Assembly (NCBI GenBank): GCA_002421995.1
Contig: DISP01000205.1
Location: forward strand, 1 to 10,811
Source of the DNA: Bacteroidales bacterium UBA6207
Lineage (GTDB): Bacteria; Bacteroidota; Bacteroidia; Bacteroidales; F082
Direction of reading: 5' to 3'
DNA length: 10,811 bases
The notes below the pieces were generated by a model. The model did not search any database, was not told the origin of the DNA, and saw only the letters and a program-made list of their open reading frames with translations. Of the stretch, positions 1 through 7,477 are shown piece by piece. The position numbers were made by a program, and so were the translations under genes. Numbering within the stretch: the stretch's first letter is position 1; every line of letters begins with the position of its first letter.

Positions 1-2367
1 AAGCATTTCGAAAGGCACATAACCCAAAACACCATCCGGGACGATAATCAGGCGATTGTTTTTCAACTGGTTATCAATCGGGAAAATCAGCTTTTCGTAT
101 AAATCATTTGCTTCATGGATAAAATTGCGCAGATCGGATTTTTTATAGTTAGGATTTAATGTTGCACAGTGGTCTCTGAAGCGCATAGCTGCCTGAAGAA
201 GCGAATCTTTTGCCTGCATTCGTTCAAAAGAGAAACTATTTTTTCCAATTCCAAAAATGTAGTAAGTAGAATCGCCTAAGAGGTATTCCACCATAAATTC
301 ATCATCTTCAAGGTTTTTCTGAACAACAGCAAGTTCCTTAACTGTTGGATTGAAGCGCATATTGTAATAAGCCGGAAAATCATTTTCAACCACTTTGAGC
401 AAGCTGTCGTAGCGTCGGATCAGTTGAAAGTGTTTGTTTTCGAGATAAGACAACCGGTTGGCATTTACCTTTTGTTTTTGTTGTTCTTCGGCAACCAATT
501 TCCCAAGAGATTGTATTTCAGCCTTTAACCCACGTTCCATCTCTGACAATGAAGGAGGTAAACCCGCAGCAACAGCCTCGCTTTGCCTGAGCGATGACAT
601 GAGCAGCACAGCTTTGCTTCGTGCACTAAATCCAAAAGCTGCTTCAGAAAACACGTTATTTCCCGTATGTTTAAAAAGCTGCCAGGCCACCTCTACCGCA
701 TTCTGATAATGAGGCTGAAGACGCTCGTTGAGCTTGAGCCAACTCTCATCACTCAATGAGATTGTAAGGCTTTCGATGGTATTGAAAGCATTATTATATG
801 AGTCGAATGCAATTGACAGATTCGACGAATCATTAACATCCATGTACTTAACCAAATGAAATTCAGCAAAACTCAGGTAATAATCTATGATCCTGAGTTG
901 TAACATACTGTTTTCATACGCCGTTTCTTTGGGCATCTTCGAAACTTCATAATTAGCAAGTCCTTTGCTGAAGCTTTTAAAATACGACTCAGCATCTTTA
1001 TAATTTCTCAGACTAAAATAGCAGGTGGCAAGATTTCGGTAAACATCGAGCAGTTCGAGAAGGTGCGTATTACCACTTTTCTTGTATTCTGTCTCTGCAT
1101 TTTCGAATAGAAAAATGGCCTCTTTGAAATCTTTGCTTTTGAGCAAGAACTCCCCAAGGGTATTATAAGCTAAACCCAACTCCGCTTTGTCATGCTGTTG
1201 GTCGCTTGTATAACCGATATACTTTCTGAAATGCTGAACAGCAGATGAAACATCGCCCAATCCTTCGTATGATAAAGCAATATTACGTTCAATCTTTGCC
1301 AGGGTTGAATTTGGCAAGTCAGCTTTATCAATGTCATTAAGCAAAGTTATTGCATCCTCAAATTTTCCCAATTGATTGAGTACGAAAGCCAAATTAATTT
1401 TCGAAATATTTACGGTTGTTCTGTCAGCATTAACCTTTGAGAAAGCATTGAGAGCATTTCGGTAATATATCATCGCCTTTTCAAAATCATTTCGTACAGT
1501 AAAGTTATTACCAATGTTTAGCAGTAGTTTACCAAAGGTTTCCTCGTTCCTGTTTCTTTGATTTAGAAACAAGGCTTCTGCCATTTGGTTGTATTTTAAA
1601 CTGGTTTCAACATTACTTAACAGGTACATATACCTTGCATAATTGAGATAAAATGATTTAAGTCTTTGGTCGCCAACACCATACAAAGCCTCACGAATAT
1701 TCTTTGATTTTTCGAAATACATTCCGGCGCTATCATAATCAGCCTGAAACGCATGTATGATTCCAATATTCTGAATTACATCGGCATAGTCCCATCCTCC
1801 GACCTTCCAGCTTTTGCAAAGGCTATCAGCAGTTTGAAAGTTTTTCAGTGCTAATTGCACCTGTGACTGTGCCAAAGAAACAATGCCCTTATAGTTTAAT
1901 ATCCGAATGACCAAAACAGCATTTTCAAATGAGTCAGCACTAACGGTGTCCAGCACCTGTTCAAACAAACTTTGAGCAGCTTCATAGTTACGCTGAAGAT
2001 AATACAGCTTACCTGTTACATGAATTTTGCGCAGCTTGAACCAATCATCAACATGGGACATTCGTGCAATGAGCGAATCGGAAACATTTAATAAATCGAG
2101 CGCAGCATTTGTTTTTTCCAACCTGATATTCAGGTCGGCAAGATTGTAATTCAATTTGAGAATGCTGTCATTGTCTGATGTCAGGGCAAGGGCACTTTTA
2201 TAGAAAAAAAGTGCACTATCCGGTTCATCCACCGATTCATACCATTTAGCCCTCGCAACAAAAGAAACATAATTAGTGTTGGCTGGTTCAGACATATCAC
2301 AAGCTTCCAGCAAAAACACCAAAAGAATTGCCAAAAGGTTAAATACCTTACAAATCTTAATCAACAC
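1..2367 (-). CDS. TPR-CHAT lipoprotein, C-terminus cut by left window edge
   Basis: The frame is open from an in-frame TAA upstream of the start to the window edge, giving 789 visible residues. Starting at GTG 2367, the N-terminus has a basic n-region (KICK), a hydrophobic stretch and Cys23 in the lipobox-like LEAC, so the product is probably a lipoprotein. The first ATG (2295) lies just after this cysteine and would discard the signal. Residues about 45-465 are helical TPR-like repeats (for example KDFKEAIFLFENAETEYK near 412 and LRNYKDAESYFKSF near 453). A linker carrying SEAAFGFSARSKAVLL (574-589), usual before CHAT domains, is followed by a possible coiled coil near 618-645. The CHAT domain starts around 685 (DDEFMVEYLLGDSTYYIFG) and the visible part ends in VPDGVLGYVPFEML. 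The catalytic His and Cys would lie beyond the edge and cannot be checked. CHAT domains are caspase-fold proteases and TPRs bind partner proteins; the target is unknown. Family confident, start less so. Confidence 0.88.
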   Translation of the reverse strand, partial: MLIKICKVFNLLAILLVFLLEACDMSEPANTNYVSFVARAKWYESVDEPDSALFFYKSALALTSDNDSILKLNYNLADLNIRLEKTNAALDLLNVSDSLIARMSHVDDWFKLRKIHVTGKLYYLQRNYEAAQSLFEQVLDTVSADSFENAVLVIRILNYKGIVSLAQSQVQLALKNFQTADSLCKSWKVGGWDYADVIQNIGIIHAFQADYDSAGMYFEKSKNIREALYGVGDQRLKSFYLNYARYMYLLSNVETSLKYNQMAEALFLNQRNRNEETFGKLLLNIGNNFTVRNDFEKAMIYYRNALNAFSKVNADRTTVNISKINLAFVLNQLGKFEDAITLLNDIDKADLPNSTLAKIERNIALSYEGLGDVSSAVQHFRKYIGYTSDQQHDKAELGLAYNTLGEFLLKSKDFKEAIFLFENAETEYKKSGNTHLLELLDVYRNLATCYFSLRNYKDAESYFKSFSKGLANYEVSKMPKETAYENSMLQLRIIDYYLSFAEFHLVKYMDVNDSSNLSIAFDSYNNAFNTIESLTISLSDESWLKLNERLQPHYQNAVEVAWQLFKHTGNNVFSEAAFGFSARSKAVLLMSSLRQSEAVAAGLPPSLSEMERGLKAEIQSLGKLVAEEQQKQKVNANRLSYLENKHFQLIRRYDSLLKVVENDFPAYYNMRFNPTVKELAVVQKNLEDDEFMVEYLLGDSTYYIFGIGKNSFSFERMQAKDSLLQAAMRFRDHCATLNPNYKKSDLRNFIHEANDLYEKLIFPIDNQLKNNRLIIVPDGVLGYVPFEML

Positions 2368-2585
2368 AGCCCTTATCTTTGGATGGCGAAAGTAGCAAAA
2401 AGATGTTTGTTTACTGGAAAAATTCAAAATTTAATTCCAAAACTGAGACAAAAGAACTAAAATAAATATACGATAAAATCAGTAAAAGCTCTAATGAAGT
2501 GTCTATGTGAATTATGCTGTGATTCTTTGGCTATTATGCTAACATTTCTTAAAAGTTACTTCTGCTATTACGAATCTGATAAATC

Positions 2586-2617
2586 AAAAAAAAGGTCGCA
2601 ACCGGGAGGCTGCGACC
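2586..2617 (-). terminator. Rho-independent terminator of the dockerin/cohesin-like gene
   Basis: On the minus strand a perfect 7-bp G/C-rich stem (GGTCGCA pairing with TGCGACC), extendable by two inner G-C pairs across a mismatch, is followed directly by eight T residues. It lies 26 bases beyond the stop codon of the gene ending at 2643, in the right orientation to end it. It also separates that gene from the TPR-CHAT gene further along the same strand, so the two are probably not co-transcribed. Confidence 0.85.
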
Positions 2618-2642
2618 ATTATACGCTACCACTTGTTATTTG

Positions 2643-3854
2643 TTATTTTCTGACAAGACGTTGATTATGCAGTATTTTTTGATTCAAACCATTGGTCAAA
2701 ACCAATTGGTAGCAGCCGGCAGGCAGTTCATCGAACGTAAAACTGCTCTCTGAAAAACCTTTTGGCAGGTAAAGACGCTGATTTAGCATTTTGCGACCTT
2801 GCATGTCAAACACTGTAAGTTCAACAGTGCTGCTTTCATTTGTTTCCAGTGTCAATGTCACTTTCTCTGTGAAAGGATTTGGATAAAGATTCAATGCACC
2901 ATTGGATGCAGCATTTTTTAAGACCGGCAAATTGTACATTACATCCACAGCAACTTTGCCATCCGGACTGAGCACATGACTGCTTCCATCAACAGTGAAG
3001 GCCTGTTTTTCAGTTTCCAAATCAATCAAAAGCCTTGCTTCCACCTCAAAAAGTGTATTATCAAGACGCGTAGATTTAGCCTGATCAAAGAGCGAACAGC
3101 TTAATCTTATCTGGTCGTTCGACACAGAATAGGTGGTATTGCTTTCCTTCGGGATCACCCTTACAACTTCGATCAAACCCGGGTCATAATTAAGAACCAT
3201 CCCAAAACCGGTGGTTGACTCAACACCTTCAACTTTTACTGGTAATCTCACAACATCTCCTTTACGTGCAATTCTCTCAGTTGAATTGATTACATCCGTA
3301 GAATAGTCGCCATCACGTCCGGTTGGCACAAAAACCCCATCCACATCACCAACTTTTACTCCACCAATGGGGCCTCCACCTGTTTTCATTCCGGCTTCAA
3401 CCGTCAGTTCTGTAAATTGCCACTTTCCGGCAGGAAAAGGTTGGTTGTAAACAAAATAATTGGTTAGAATATACTGAACGTCAAAGAAGTTAACCTGTTC
3501 GGAATCATCCACATCGGCAGCTTTCTTCTGGATGTCATTCAACTGAACATATCCCATAGCATGCATCCAAATCAAAAATGCCTGCTGGAAGGTGACAGGA
3601 GCTCCTGCCAGGGTTGTTGTAGCCCTGCAAGTGTAGGTGCCTGCAGGCACATTCTCAAAACTAAACTTCCCTAATTGATCACTCTGATCCATTCCCACCA
3701 TCACATTTTGGTTGTTATACAAACCAACAAAAACACCCTCGATTGGATAGGAAGGATTGAAATGGTACAAAACAACTCCCTCAACAGTGTGTTGTGAAAA
3801 TCCCAGCAAAGATAAAAACAGTGCTACTGATAAAAGAATAACTTGCTTACTCAT
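2643..3854 (-). CDS. T9SS-exported protein with Cna-B-like, dockerin-like and cohesin-like segments
   Basis: 403 residues from ATG 3854. The frame can be extended to TTG 3878, but that would put eight extra residues before a good signal peptide (MSKQ, hydrophobic core, GFSQ cleavage near 21). Residues 22-80 resemble a Cna-B/carboxypeptidase-regulatory beta fold (VEGVVL, then GKFSFENVPAGTYTCRA). Residues 89-135 resemble a dockerin: the second half has an EF-hand-type loop with D114, D116, S118, Q120 and D125, while the first half is degenerate. GDVDGVFVPTG (169-179) matches the GDVNGSY-like tail often seen after such modules in Bacteroidota. Residues 192-310 look like a cohesin-type beta sandwich (ARKGDVVRLPVKVEG, then LNYDPGLIEVV). 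Residues 320-403 are a T9SS type A sorting domain beginning LYPNPF. No catalytic domain is visible, so a structural, adhesive or surface-assembly role is inferred. It is monocistronic, with a terminator just downstream. Confidence 0.85.
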   Translation of the reverse strand: MSKQVILLSVALFLSLLGFSQHTVEGVVLYHFNPSYPIEGVFVGLYNNQNVMVGMDQSDQLGKFSFENVPAGTYTCRATTTLAGAPVTFQQAFLIWMHAMGYVQLNDIQKKAADVDDSEQVNFFDVQYILTNYFVYNQPFPAGKWQFTELTVEAGMKTGGGPIGGVKVGDVDGVFVPTGRDGDYSTDVINSTERIARKGDVVRLPVKVEGVESTTGFGMVLNYDPGLIEVVRVIPKESNTTYSVSNDQIRLSCSLFDQAKSTRLDNTLFEVEARLLIDLETEKQAFTVDGSSHVLSPDGKVAVDVMYNLPVLKNAASNGALNLYPNPFTEKVTLTLETNESSTVELTVFDMQGRKMLNQRLYLPKGFSESSFTFDELPAGCYQLVLTNGLNQKILHNQRLVRK

Positions 3855-4159
3855 GATGTAAAATTTATTAAAGTTCAAAAAACTTTGATACTAAGTAAAG
3901 ATGCTTATACATTAGTGTCGTAAAAGATGAAAACGCACACCTAATTTCAAACTTTTGAAAATAAAAACACAATGTTTTTCATAATACACGTTCATTATTG
4001 CACCGAAACAACTTAAAACAATTCGATTTAACATTTATTAACATTTAAAATTTCGATATAAAATGGCCAAAATCACGGCGAATGAGGCAATTTTTTACAA
4101 TATTTGCTTGACTGTTGTCAAAATTCTATTTTTGTCGCAGCATAAAAACAATAACTCAG
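3855..4159. other. Intergenic region between divergent genes
   Basis: 305 very A/T-rich bases separate the dockerin/cohesin-like gene (minus) from the ATP-grasp operon (plus). The right end holds the clear plus-strand promoter listed separately. I found no strict TAnnTTTG element for the minus-strand gene. A small A/T-rich inverted repeat (AAAGTT/AACTTT, 3870-3886) lies in its leader but is too weak to call. No RNA gene or convincing small ORF is visible. Confidence 0.6.
4103..4134 (+). promoter_or_regulatory. Bacteroidota-type promoter of the ATP-grasp/esterase operon
   Basis: TTTG (4103-4106) is followed after 20 bases by TATTTTTG (4127-4134), which fits the Bacteroidota primary sigma consensus TTTG-N19-21-TAnnTTTG. 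Transcription should begin near 4140, leaving a leader of about 20 A-rich bases before ATG 4160. This placement argues against the upstream in-frame TTG at 4115 as the start, since it would lie inside the promoter. The 11 bases TTCTATTTTTG (4124-4134) recur exactly in the promoter of the NlpE-like gene. Confidence 0.65.
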
Positions 4160-5323
4160 ATGAACTACGTACACTTTTCTCCTTATTTTCCACCAAACTA
4201 TGCACAGTTTAGTGTTGCATTGAAAGAAGCCGGAGCCAATGTTCTGGGGCTGGGCGACAGTCCTTTTGAAAACCTACCCCAATCATTGAAATCAAGCCTA
4301 ACTGAATATTACAAGGTGGATGACCTTCACAACTATGATCAGTTAGTTAAAGCTTTAGGCCATTTTACCCATAAATATGGTAAACTCGACGGGCTGGATG
4401 CACACAATGAATACTGGCTCGAAACCGAAGCCCGTTTGCGTACCGATTTTAATATCAGAGGTATAAAAACCGATCAGCTGGCTGTGATCAAGAAGAAATC
4501 GGAAATGAAACAAGTTTTCATTGCTGCCGGCCTCAATGTTGCCCCCGGCAAGGTGATGCATACATTGCCCGAAGCTATAGAATTTGTAAAGCAATATGGA
4601 TATCCGCTTGTTGCCAAACCCGATTCAGGCGTTGGCGCTGCCAATACGTACAAAATTGAAAGTGAAAACGATCTGCGCAGCTTCTTCGATAAAAAACCTG
4701 AAATAGATTATATCTTCGAGACGTTTATTGACGGAACAATCTACTCCTTCGACGGCTTGGTTGATCAGGAAGGCAACTTCTTGTATTACAACGCTATGCG
4801 CAACGAAAAAGGAGTGATGGAAACAGTGAACGACGATACTCATATTTATATTATAACCCTGCGTAACATCCCCTCCGACCTGGAAGAAGCAGGCAAAAAA
4901 GTAGTGGATGCATTTGGACTGAAAGCCAGGTTTTTTCACTTTGAGTTTTTCAGGCAAGCCGATGGCAAGCTGATTGCGCTGGAAGTAAATATGCGCCCTC
5001 CGGGTGGTTTTACGACTGATATGTGGAACTTTGCCAGCAATATTAACATCTATAAAGTGTGGTCAGAAATGGTTGTGAACAACCGTACCGACCTTGTTTA
5101 TCAGCGACTCTATCATGTTTGTTTTGTTGGACGAAAAAACAAATATACCTACAAGCACAGTGTCGAAGAAGTGTTGTCCGCGTATGGCAACTATATTGCA
5201 TTTCACGACAAACTTGACATTGCACTTGCCAGGGCCATGGGAGATTACTGCTTTTTGGTGAGGGCCGAAGATGAGGAAAAAGTGATGGAAATTCAACAAT
5301 TTATACACGCATTCAATTCATAA
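4160..5323 (+). CDS. ATP-grasp domain carboxylate ligase, substrate unknown
   Basis: 387 residues from ATG 4160. The frame extends to TTG 4115, but that codon lies between the two promoter boxes. The N-terminal part (1-105) looks like a pre-ATP-grasp Rossmann-like domain (HFSPYFPPNYAQFSVALKEAG). ATP-grasp motifs follow: the ATP-binding lysine and flexible glycine loop YPLVAKPDSGVGA (148-160, K153), FETFIDG (186-192), and the Mg-binding end FEFF (261-264, E262) with LEVNMRPPGG (274-283; E275, N277). Such enzymes activate a carboxylate as an acyl-phosphate and couple it to an amine or thiol. The protein resembles the carbamoyl-phosphate-synthase-like and biotin-carboxylase-like ATP-grasps, but nothing visible fixes the substrate. 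There is no signal peptide, so it is presumably cytoplasmic. It is first in a two-gene operon; its TAA is one base from the ATG of the esterase, so the two are probably translationally coupled and act in one pathway. Confidence 0.88.
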   Translation: MNYVHFSPYFPPNYAQFSVALKEAGANVLGLGDSPFENLPQSLKSSLTEYYKVDDLHNYDQLVKALGHFTHKYGKLDGLDAHNEYWLETEARLRTDFNIRGIKTDQLAVIKKKSEMKQVFIAAGLNVAPGKVMHTLPEAIEFVKQYGYPLVAKPDSGVGAANTYKIESENDLRSFFDKKPEIDYIFETFIDGTIYSFDGLVDQEGNFLYYNAMRNEKGVMETVNDDTHIYIITLRNIPSDLEEAGKKVVDAFGLKARFFHFEFFRQADGKLIALEVNMRPPGGFTTDMWNFASNINIYKVWSEMVVNNRTDLVYQRLYHVCFVGRKNKYTYKHSVEEVLSAYGNYIAFHDKLDIALARAMGDYCFLVRAEDEEKVMEIQQFIHAFNS

Positions 5324-5324
5324 T

Positions 5325-6062
5325 ATGCACGTTGAACAACACAAATGGTACAGCCCGTCTCTGTACAAAGAAATGGAGATAAAGGTTTACGGCCACTATG
5401 GCAAACCTTTGCTGATCTTTCCCACACAGGGAGGATCGTTTCACGAAGCCGAAGACTATCATATGATAGACGCTTTACAGTTATTTATCAATGAGGGCAG
5501 GATTAAAGTATTCACAGTGGATAGTGTTGACCATGACGCCTGGGCAAATGAGGGAGTGGCTGTGCACCATCGCGGAAACAGGCATGAACAATACAACAGC
5601 TATCTTTTAAATGAAGTTGTGCCGTTCATCAAAAACCACTGCAATAGTCCCGAAATTCAGATTGCCCTCACAGGATGCAGCATGGGCGCTTATCATGCAG
5701 CAAACTTTTTTTTCAGGCATCCTTTTGTTTTTGACACAGTGGTTGCAATCAGTGGCATCTATGACCTCAGGCTTTTCATTGGCGACTATGTGGATGATTA
5801 TGTTTACTATAACTCACCATTACGTTTTTTGCGGGAGTTATCGGATGAGCCAACGCTGCAAAAACTACGCAGCAACAAGATCGTTATCGCTGTCGGGCAA
5901 GGTGCCTGGGAAGAAGAAATGATTGCAGACACAGAAGAGATGCGTCACCTGCTCGAATCGAAAAACATTCCTGCCTGGATTGATGTCTGGGGAAACGATG
6001 TTGACCATGACTGGACATGGTGGCGGGTGATGCTGCCCTATTTCGTCGAGAAACTCTTTTGA
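5325..6062 (+). CDS. Alpha/beta-hydrolase of the esterase D-like (PF00756-type) family
   Basis: 245 residues with no signal peptide, so probably cytoplasmic. The nucleophile elbow is GCSMGAYHAA (117-126, Ser119). PLLIFPTQGGSFHE (28-41) is the strand and loop expected to supply the oxyanion hole. VVAISGIYD (139-147) follows the nucleophile as in esterase D and mycolyl-transferase-like enzymes. The C-terminal histidine is probably H228 in DVDHDWTWW (225-233). The acid residue is less clear; the acidic run after GQGAW (191-195) is the likeliest place. The length is slightly short for the family but complete from fold start to end. Members hydrolyse or transfer acyl esters, including S-formylglutathione, siderophore and mycolate substrates; none of these is indicated here. 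The tight link to the preceding ligase suggests it releases, trims or transfers a product or substrate of that enzyme. Confidence 0.87.
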   Translation: MHVEQHKWYSPSLYKEMEIKVYGHYGKPLLIFPTQGGSFHEAEDYHMIDALQLFINEGRIKVFTVDSVDHDAWANEGVAVHHRGNRHEQYNSYLLNEVVPFIKNHCNSPEIQIALTGCSMGAYHAANFFFRHPFVFDTVVAISGIYDLRLFIGDYVDDYVYYNSPLRFLRELSDEPTLQKLRSNKIVIAVGQGAWEEEMIADTEEMRHLLESKNIPAWIDVWGNDVDHDWTWWRVMLPYFVEKLF

Positions 6063-6092
6063 TGCGCCGATTTTTTAATAATAATCACAAAC

Positions 6093-6112
6093 AAATCTGC
6101 ATTCAGATTTTT
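6093..6112 (+). terminator. Possible weak terminator after the esterase gene
   Basis: A 7-bp inverted repeat, AAATCTG-CATT-CAGATTT, ends in a run of five T residues on the plus strand, 30 bases past the esterase stop. The stem is A/T-rich and the T run is short and partly inside the stem, so it would be a weak terminator. It lies in the 97-bp gap between convergent genes and may act in both directions. Confidence 0.4.
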
Positions 6113-6159
6113 GCTGAACCGTCAACGGTAAAAAGCACTAACAGCGTATTTTAATCAAA

Positions 6160-7362
6160 CTATCTGTTTGAAGCCGCTGCTGCCTGAATTTCGCCAAACA
6201 CCCTGAGGAAGTTGCCCGACCAGAATTTCTGCAGATCGTCCTCAGAATATCCCCTGCGCAACATTTCGGTGGTGATTGCAGGCAGTTGGCTCACATCCTT
6301 GCAAGCTGAAAGCATTCCGCCGCCATCAAAATCAGATCCAAATCCAACATGATCAATACCAATAAGTTGCACGATGTAATCAATATGATCAACGAGATCA
6401 GAAACTGTAGCAAGTTTATTCGGAAATTTCTTTTCGACTGCGCGCCATTCCCTGCCGGCTTCCTTTCTTTGATCCAGGCTTAGATCCGTGAAATTATTAT
6501 ATTTCTCCCTTAATTCTTTCAATGCTTGCTCCCTTGCGGCATTGGGTGCAGCCTCCTTTACGTATGCACTTAAAACGCAAACCTGTACCACTCCCCCATT
6601 TGCTTTAAGTGCCAGCAACATCTCATCGCTGAGATTTCGCGGATGGTTGCATACAGTCCGTGCATTGGAGTGAGAAGCAATTACAGGCGTTTTGGTGATT
6701 TTTAATACATCAAAAAATGCTTCATCTGAGATATGGCTGACGTCAATCATCATTCCAAGCCGGTTCATCTCTTTAACAACTTCTTCACCAAATGGGCTGA
6801 GTCCGTTGTGCTCAGCCTTATCGGTTGAAGAATCGCAGATGTCGTTGTTTTTTGAATGACACAGTGTGATATAACGCGCTCCGCGCTCATAAAAATCTGC
6901 TATGAGACCGATGTCCAGTCCAATTGGAAATCCATTTTCCATTCCGATGAAAATACTTTTCTTACCGGTGAGCACATTGCGGTAAGCATCTGAGGGACTG
7001 TAGGCTACAGCGACTTTTTCAGCATTGTCAGCAACATTTTTCTCTATCAGGTCAAAGGTTCTCAGCGCATGCTCCCTGGCTTTCAGTCGCCCTTTTTCAC
7101 TCCGCTCCCCCTGACTGGTAAACACAGCAAAAAAAACAGCATCAAGTCCTCCTTCCTCCATCCGCACAAGGTCGAGACGGCTGTCAGTGGCGTCAGCATC
7201 GTTTCGTTTGCCAAAAGAATAGCCTTCTTCGTCAAGCATCATCGGCGTATCAGTGTGGCTGTCGAGCGTGAGCAAGCGATGATGAAGATCTGATTGTGAA
7301 TGAGTTTTTAGATTGGAAACCAACAAAAAAAGTGCGATAAACGAAAACAATCTGACTGACAT
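6160..7362 (-). CDS. Exported M19-family (renal dipeptidase-like) metallo-dipeptidase
   Basis: 400 residues with a signal peptide (MSVRLFSFIALFLLVSNLKT, cleavage probably after HSQ at 23), so periplasmic or outside the cell. All binuclear zinc ligands of the membrane dipeptidase family are visible: H36 and D38 in DSHTDTP, the bridging E142 in GMENG, H210 in DVSHIS, H231 in ASHSNAR, and the base-region D344 in GFGSDFDGGG. M19 enzymes cleave dipeptides, including D-amino-acid and cell-wall-derived ones. Spacings match the renal enzyme from memory except between the last His and Asp, where about 44 extra residues (roughly 268-318, charged and probably helical) are inserted; I believe long bacterial members share this. 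The gene converges with the esterase and diverges from the NlpE-like gene. A TAnnTTTG box lies 19 bases before the ATG. Confidence 0.95.
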   Translation of the reverse strand: MSVRLFSFIALFLLVSNLKTHSQSDLHHRLLTLDSHTDTPMMLDEEGYSFGKRNDADATDSRLDLVRMEEGGLDAVFFAVFTSQGERSEKGRLKAREHALRTFDLIEKNVADNAEKVAVAYSPSDAYRNVLTGKKSIFIGMENGFPIGLDIGLIADFYERGARYITLCHSKNNDICDSSTDKAEHNGLSPFGEEVVKEMNRLGMMIDVSHISDEAFFDVLKITKTPVIASHSNARTVCNHPRNLSDEMLLALKANGGVVQVCVLSAYVKEAAPNAAREQALKELREKYNNFTDLSLDQRKEAGREWRAVEKKFPNKLATVSDLVDHIDYIVQLIGIDHVGFGSDFDGGGMLSACKDVSQLPAITTEMLRRGYSEDDLQKFWSGNFLRVFGEIQAAAASNR

Positions 7363-7381
7363 AGATCAATAATTTAGCCAA

Positions 7382-7389
7382 CAAAACTA
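7382..7389 (-). promoter_or_regulatory. Probable -7 element of the dipeptidase gene
   Basis: The minus strand reads TAGTTTTG, matching TAnnTTTG, and ends 19 bases before the dipeptidase ATG, a leader length like the other promoters here. No TTG was found at the usual distance upstream, so the call rests on one box. Confidence 0.4.
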
Positions 7390-7425
7390 AGGAAATAAGA
7401 CAAAATAAGTTTTGACTAATAAAAA

Positions 7426-7454
7426 TTGCAGCTTTTGAAAATTTTCTATTTTTG
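7426..7454 (+). promoter_or_regulatory. Bacteroidota-type promoter of the NlpE-META lipoprotein gene
   Basis: TATTTTTG (7447-7454) matches TAnnTTTG, with TTG (7426-7428) 18 bases upstream as a plausible -33 element. The ATG at 7478 lies 23 bases beyond the box, giving a short A-rich leader with no clear Shine-Dalgarno sequence. The 11 bases ending in this box are identical to those in the ATP-grasp promoter. Confidence 0.6.
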
Positions 7455-7477
7455 GGTTTCACTTAAAAACAAAGTAG

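Noticed and set aside
458..706. Plus-strand frame of 82 codons
   Set aside because: It lies wholly antisense to the continuous TPR-CHAT coding frame and its translation resembles no protein family.
2494..2664. Plus-strand 56-codon frame rich in Cys and Tyr
   Set aside because: It runs through the terminator hairpin and into the end of the neighbouring gene, and has no promoter; most likely chance.
3870..3886. Inverted repeat AAAGTT/AACTTT in the leader of the dockerin/cohesin-like gene
   Set aside because: Six A/T-rich base pairs are expected by chance in such sequence, and no second signal supports a regulatory role.
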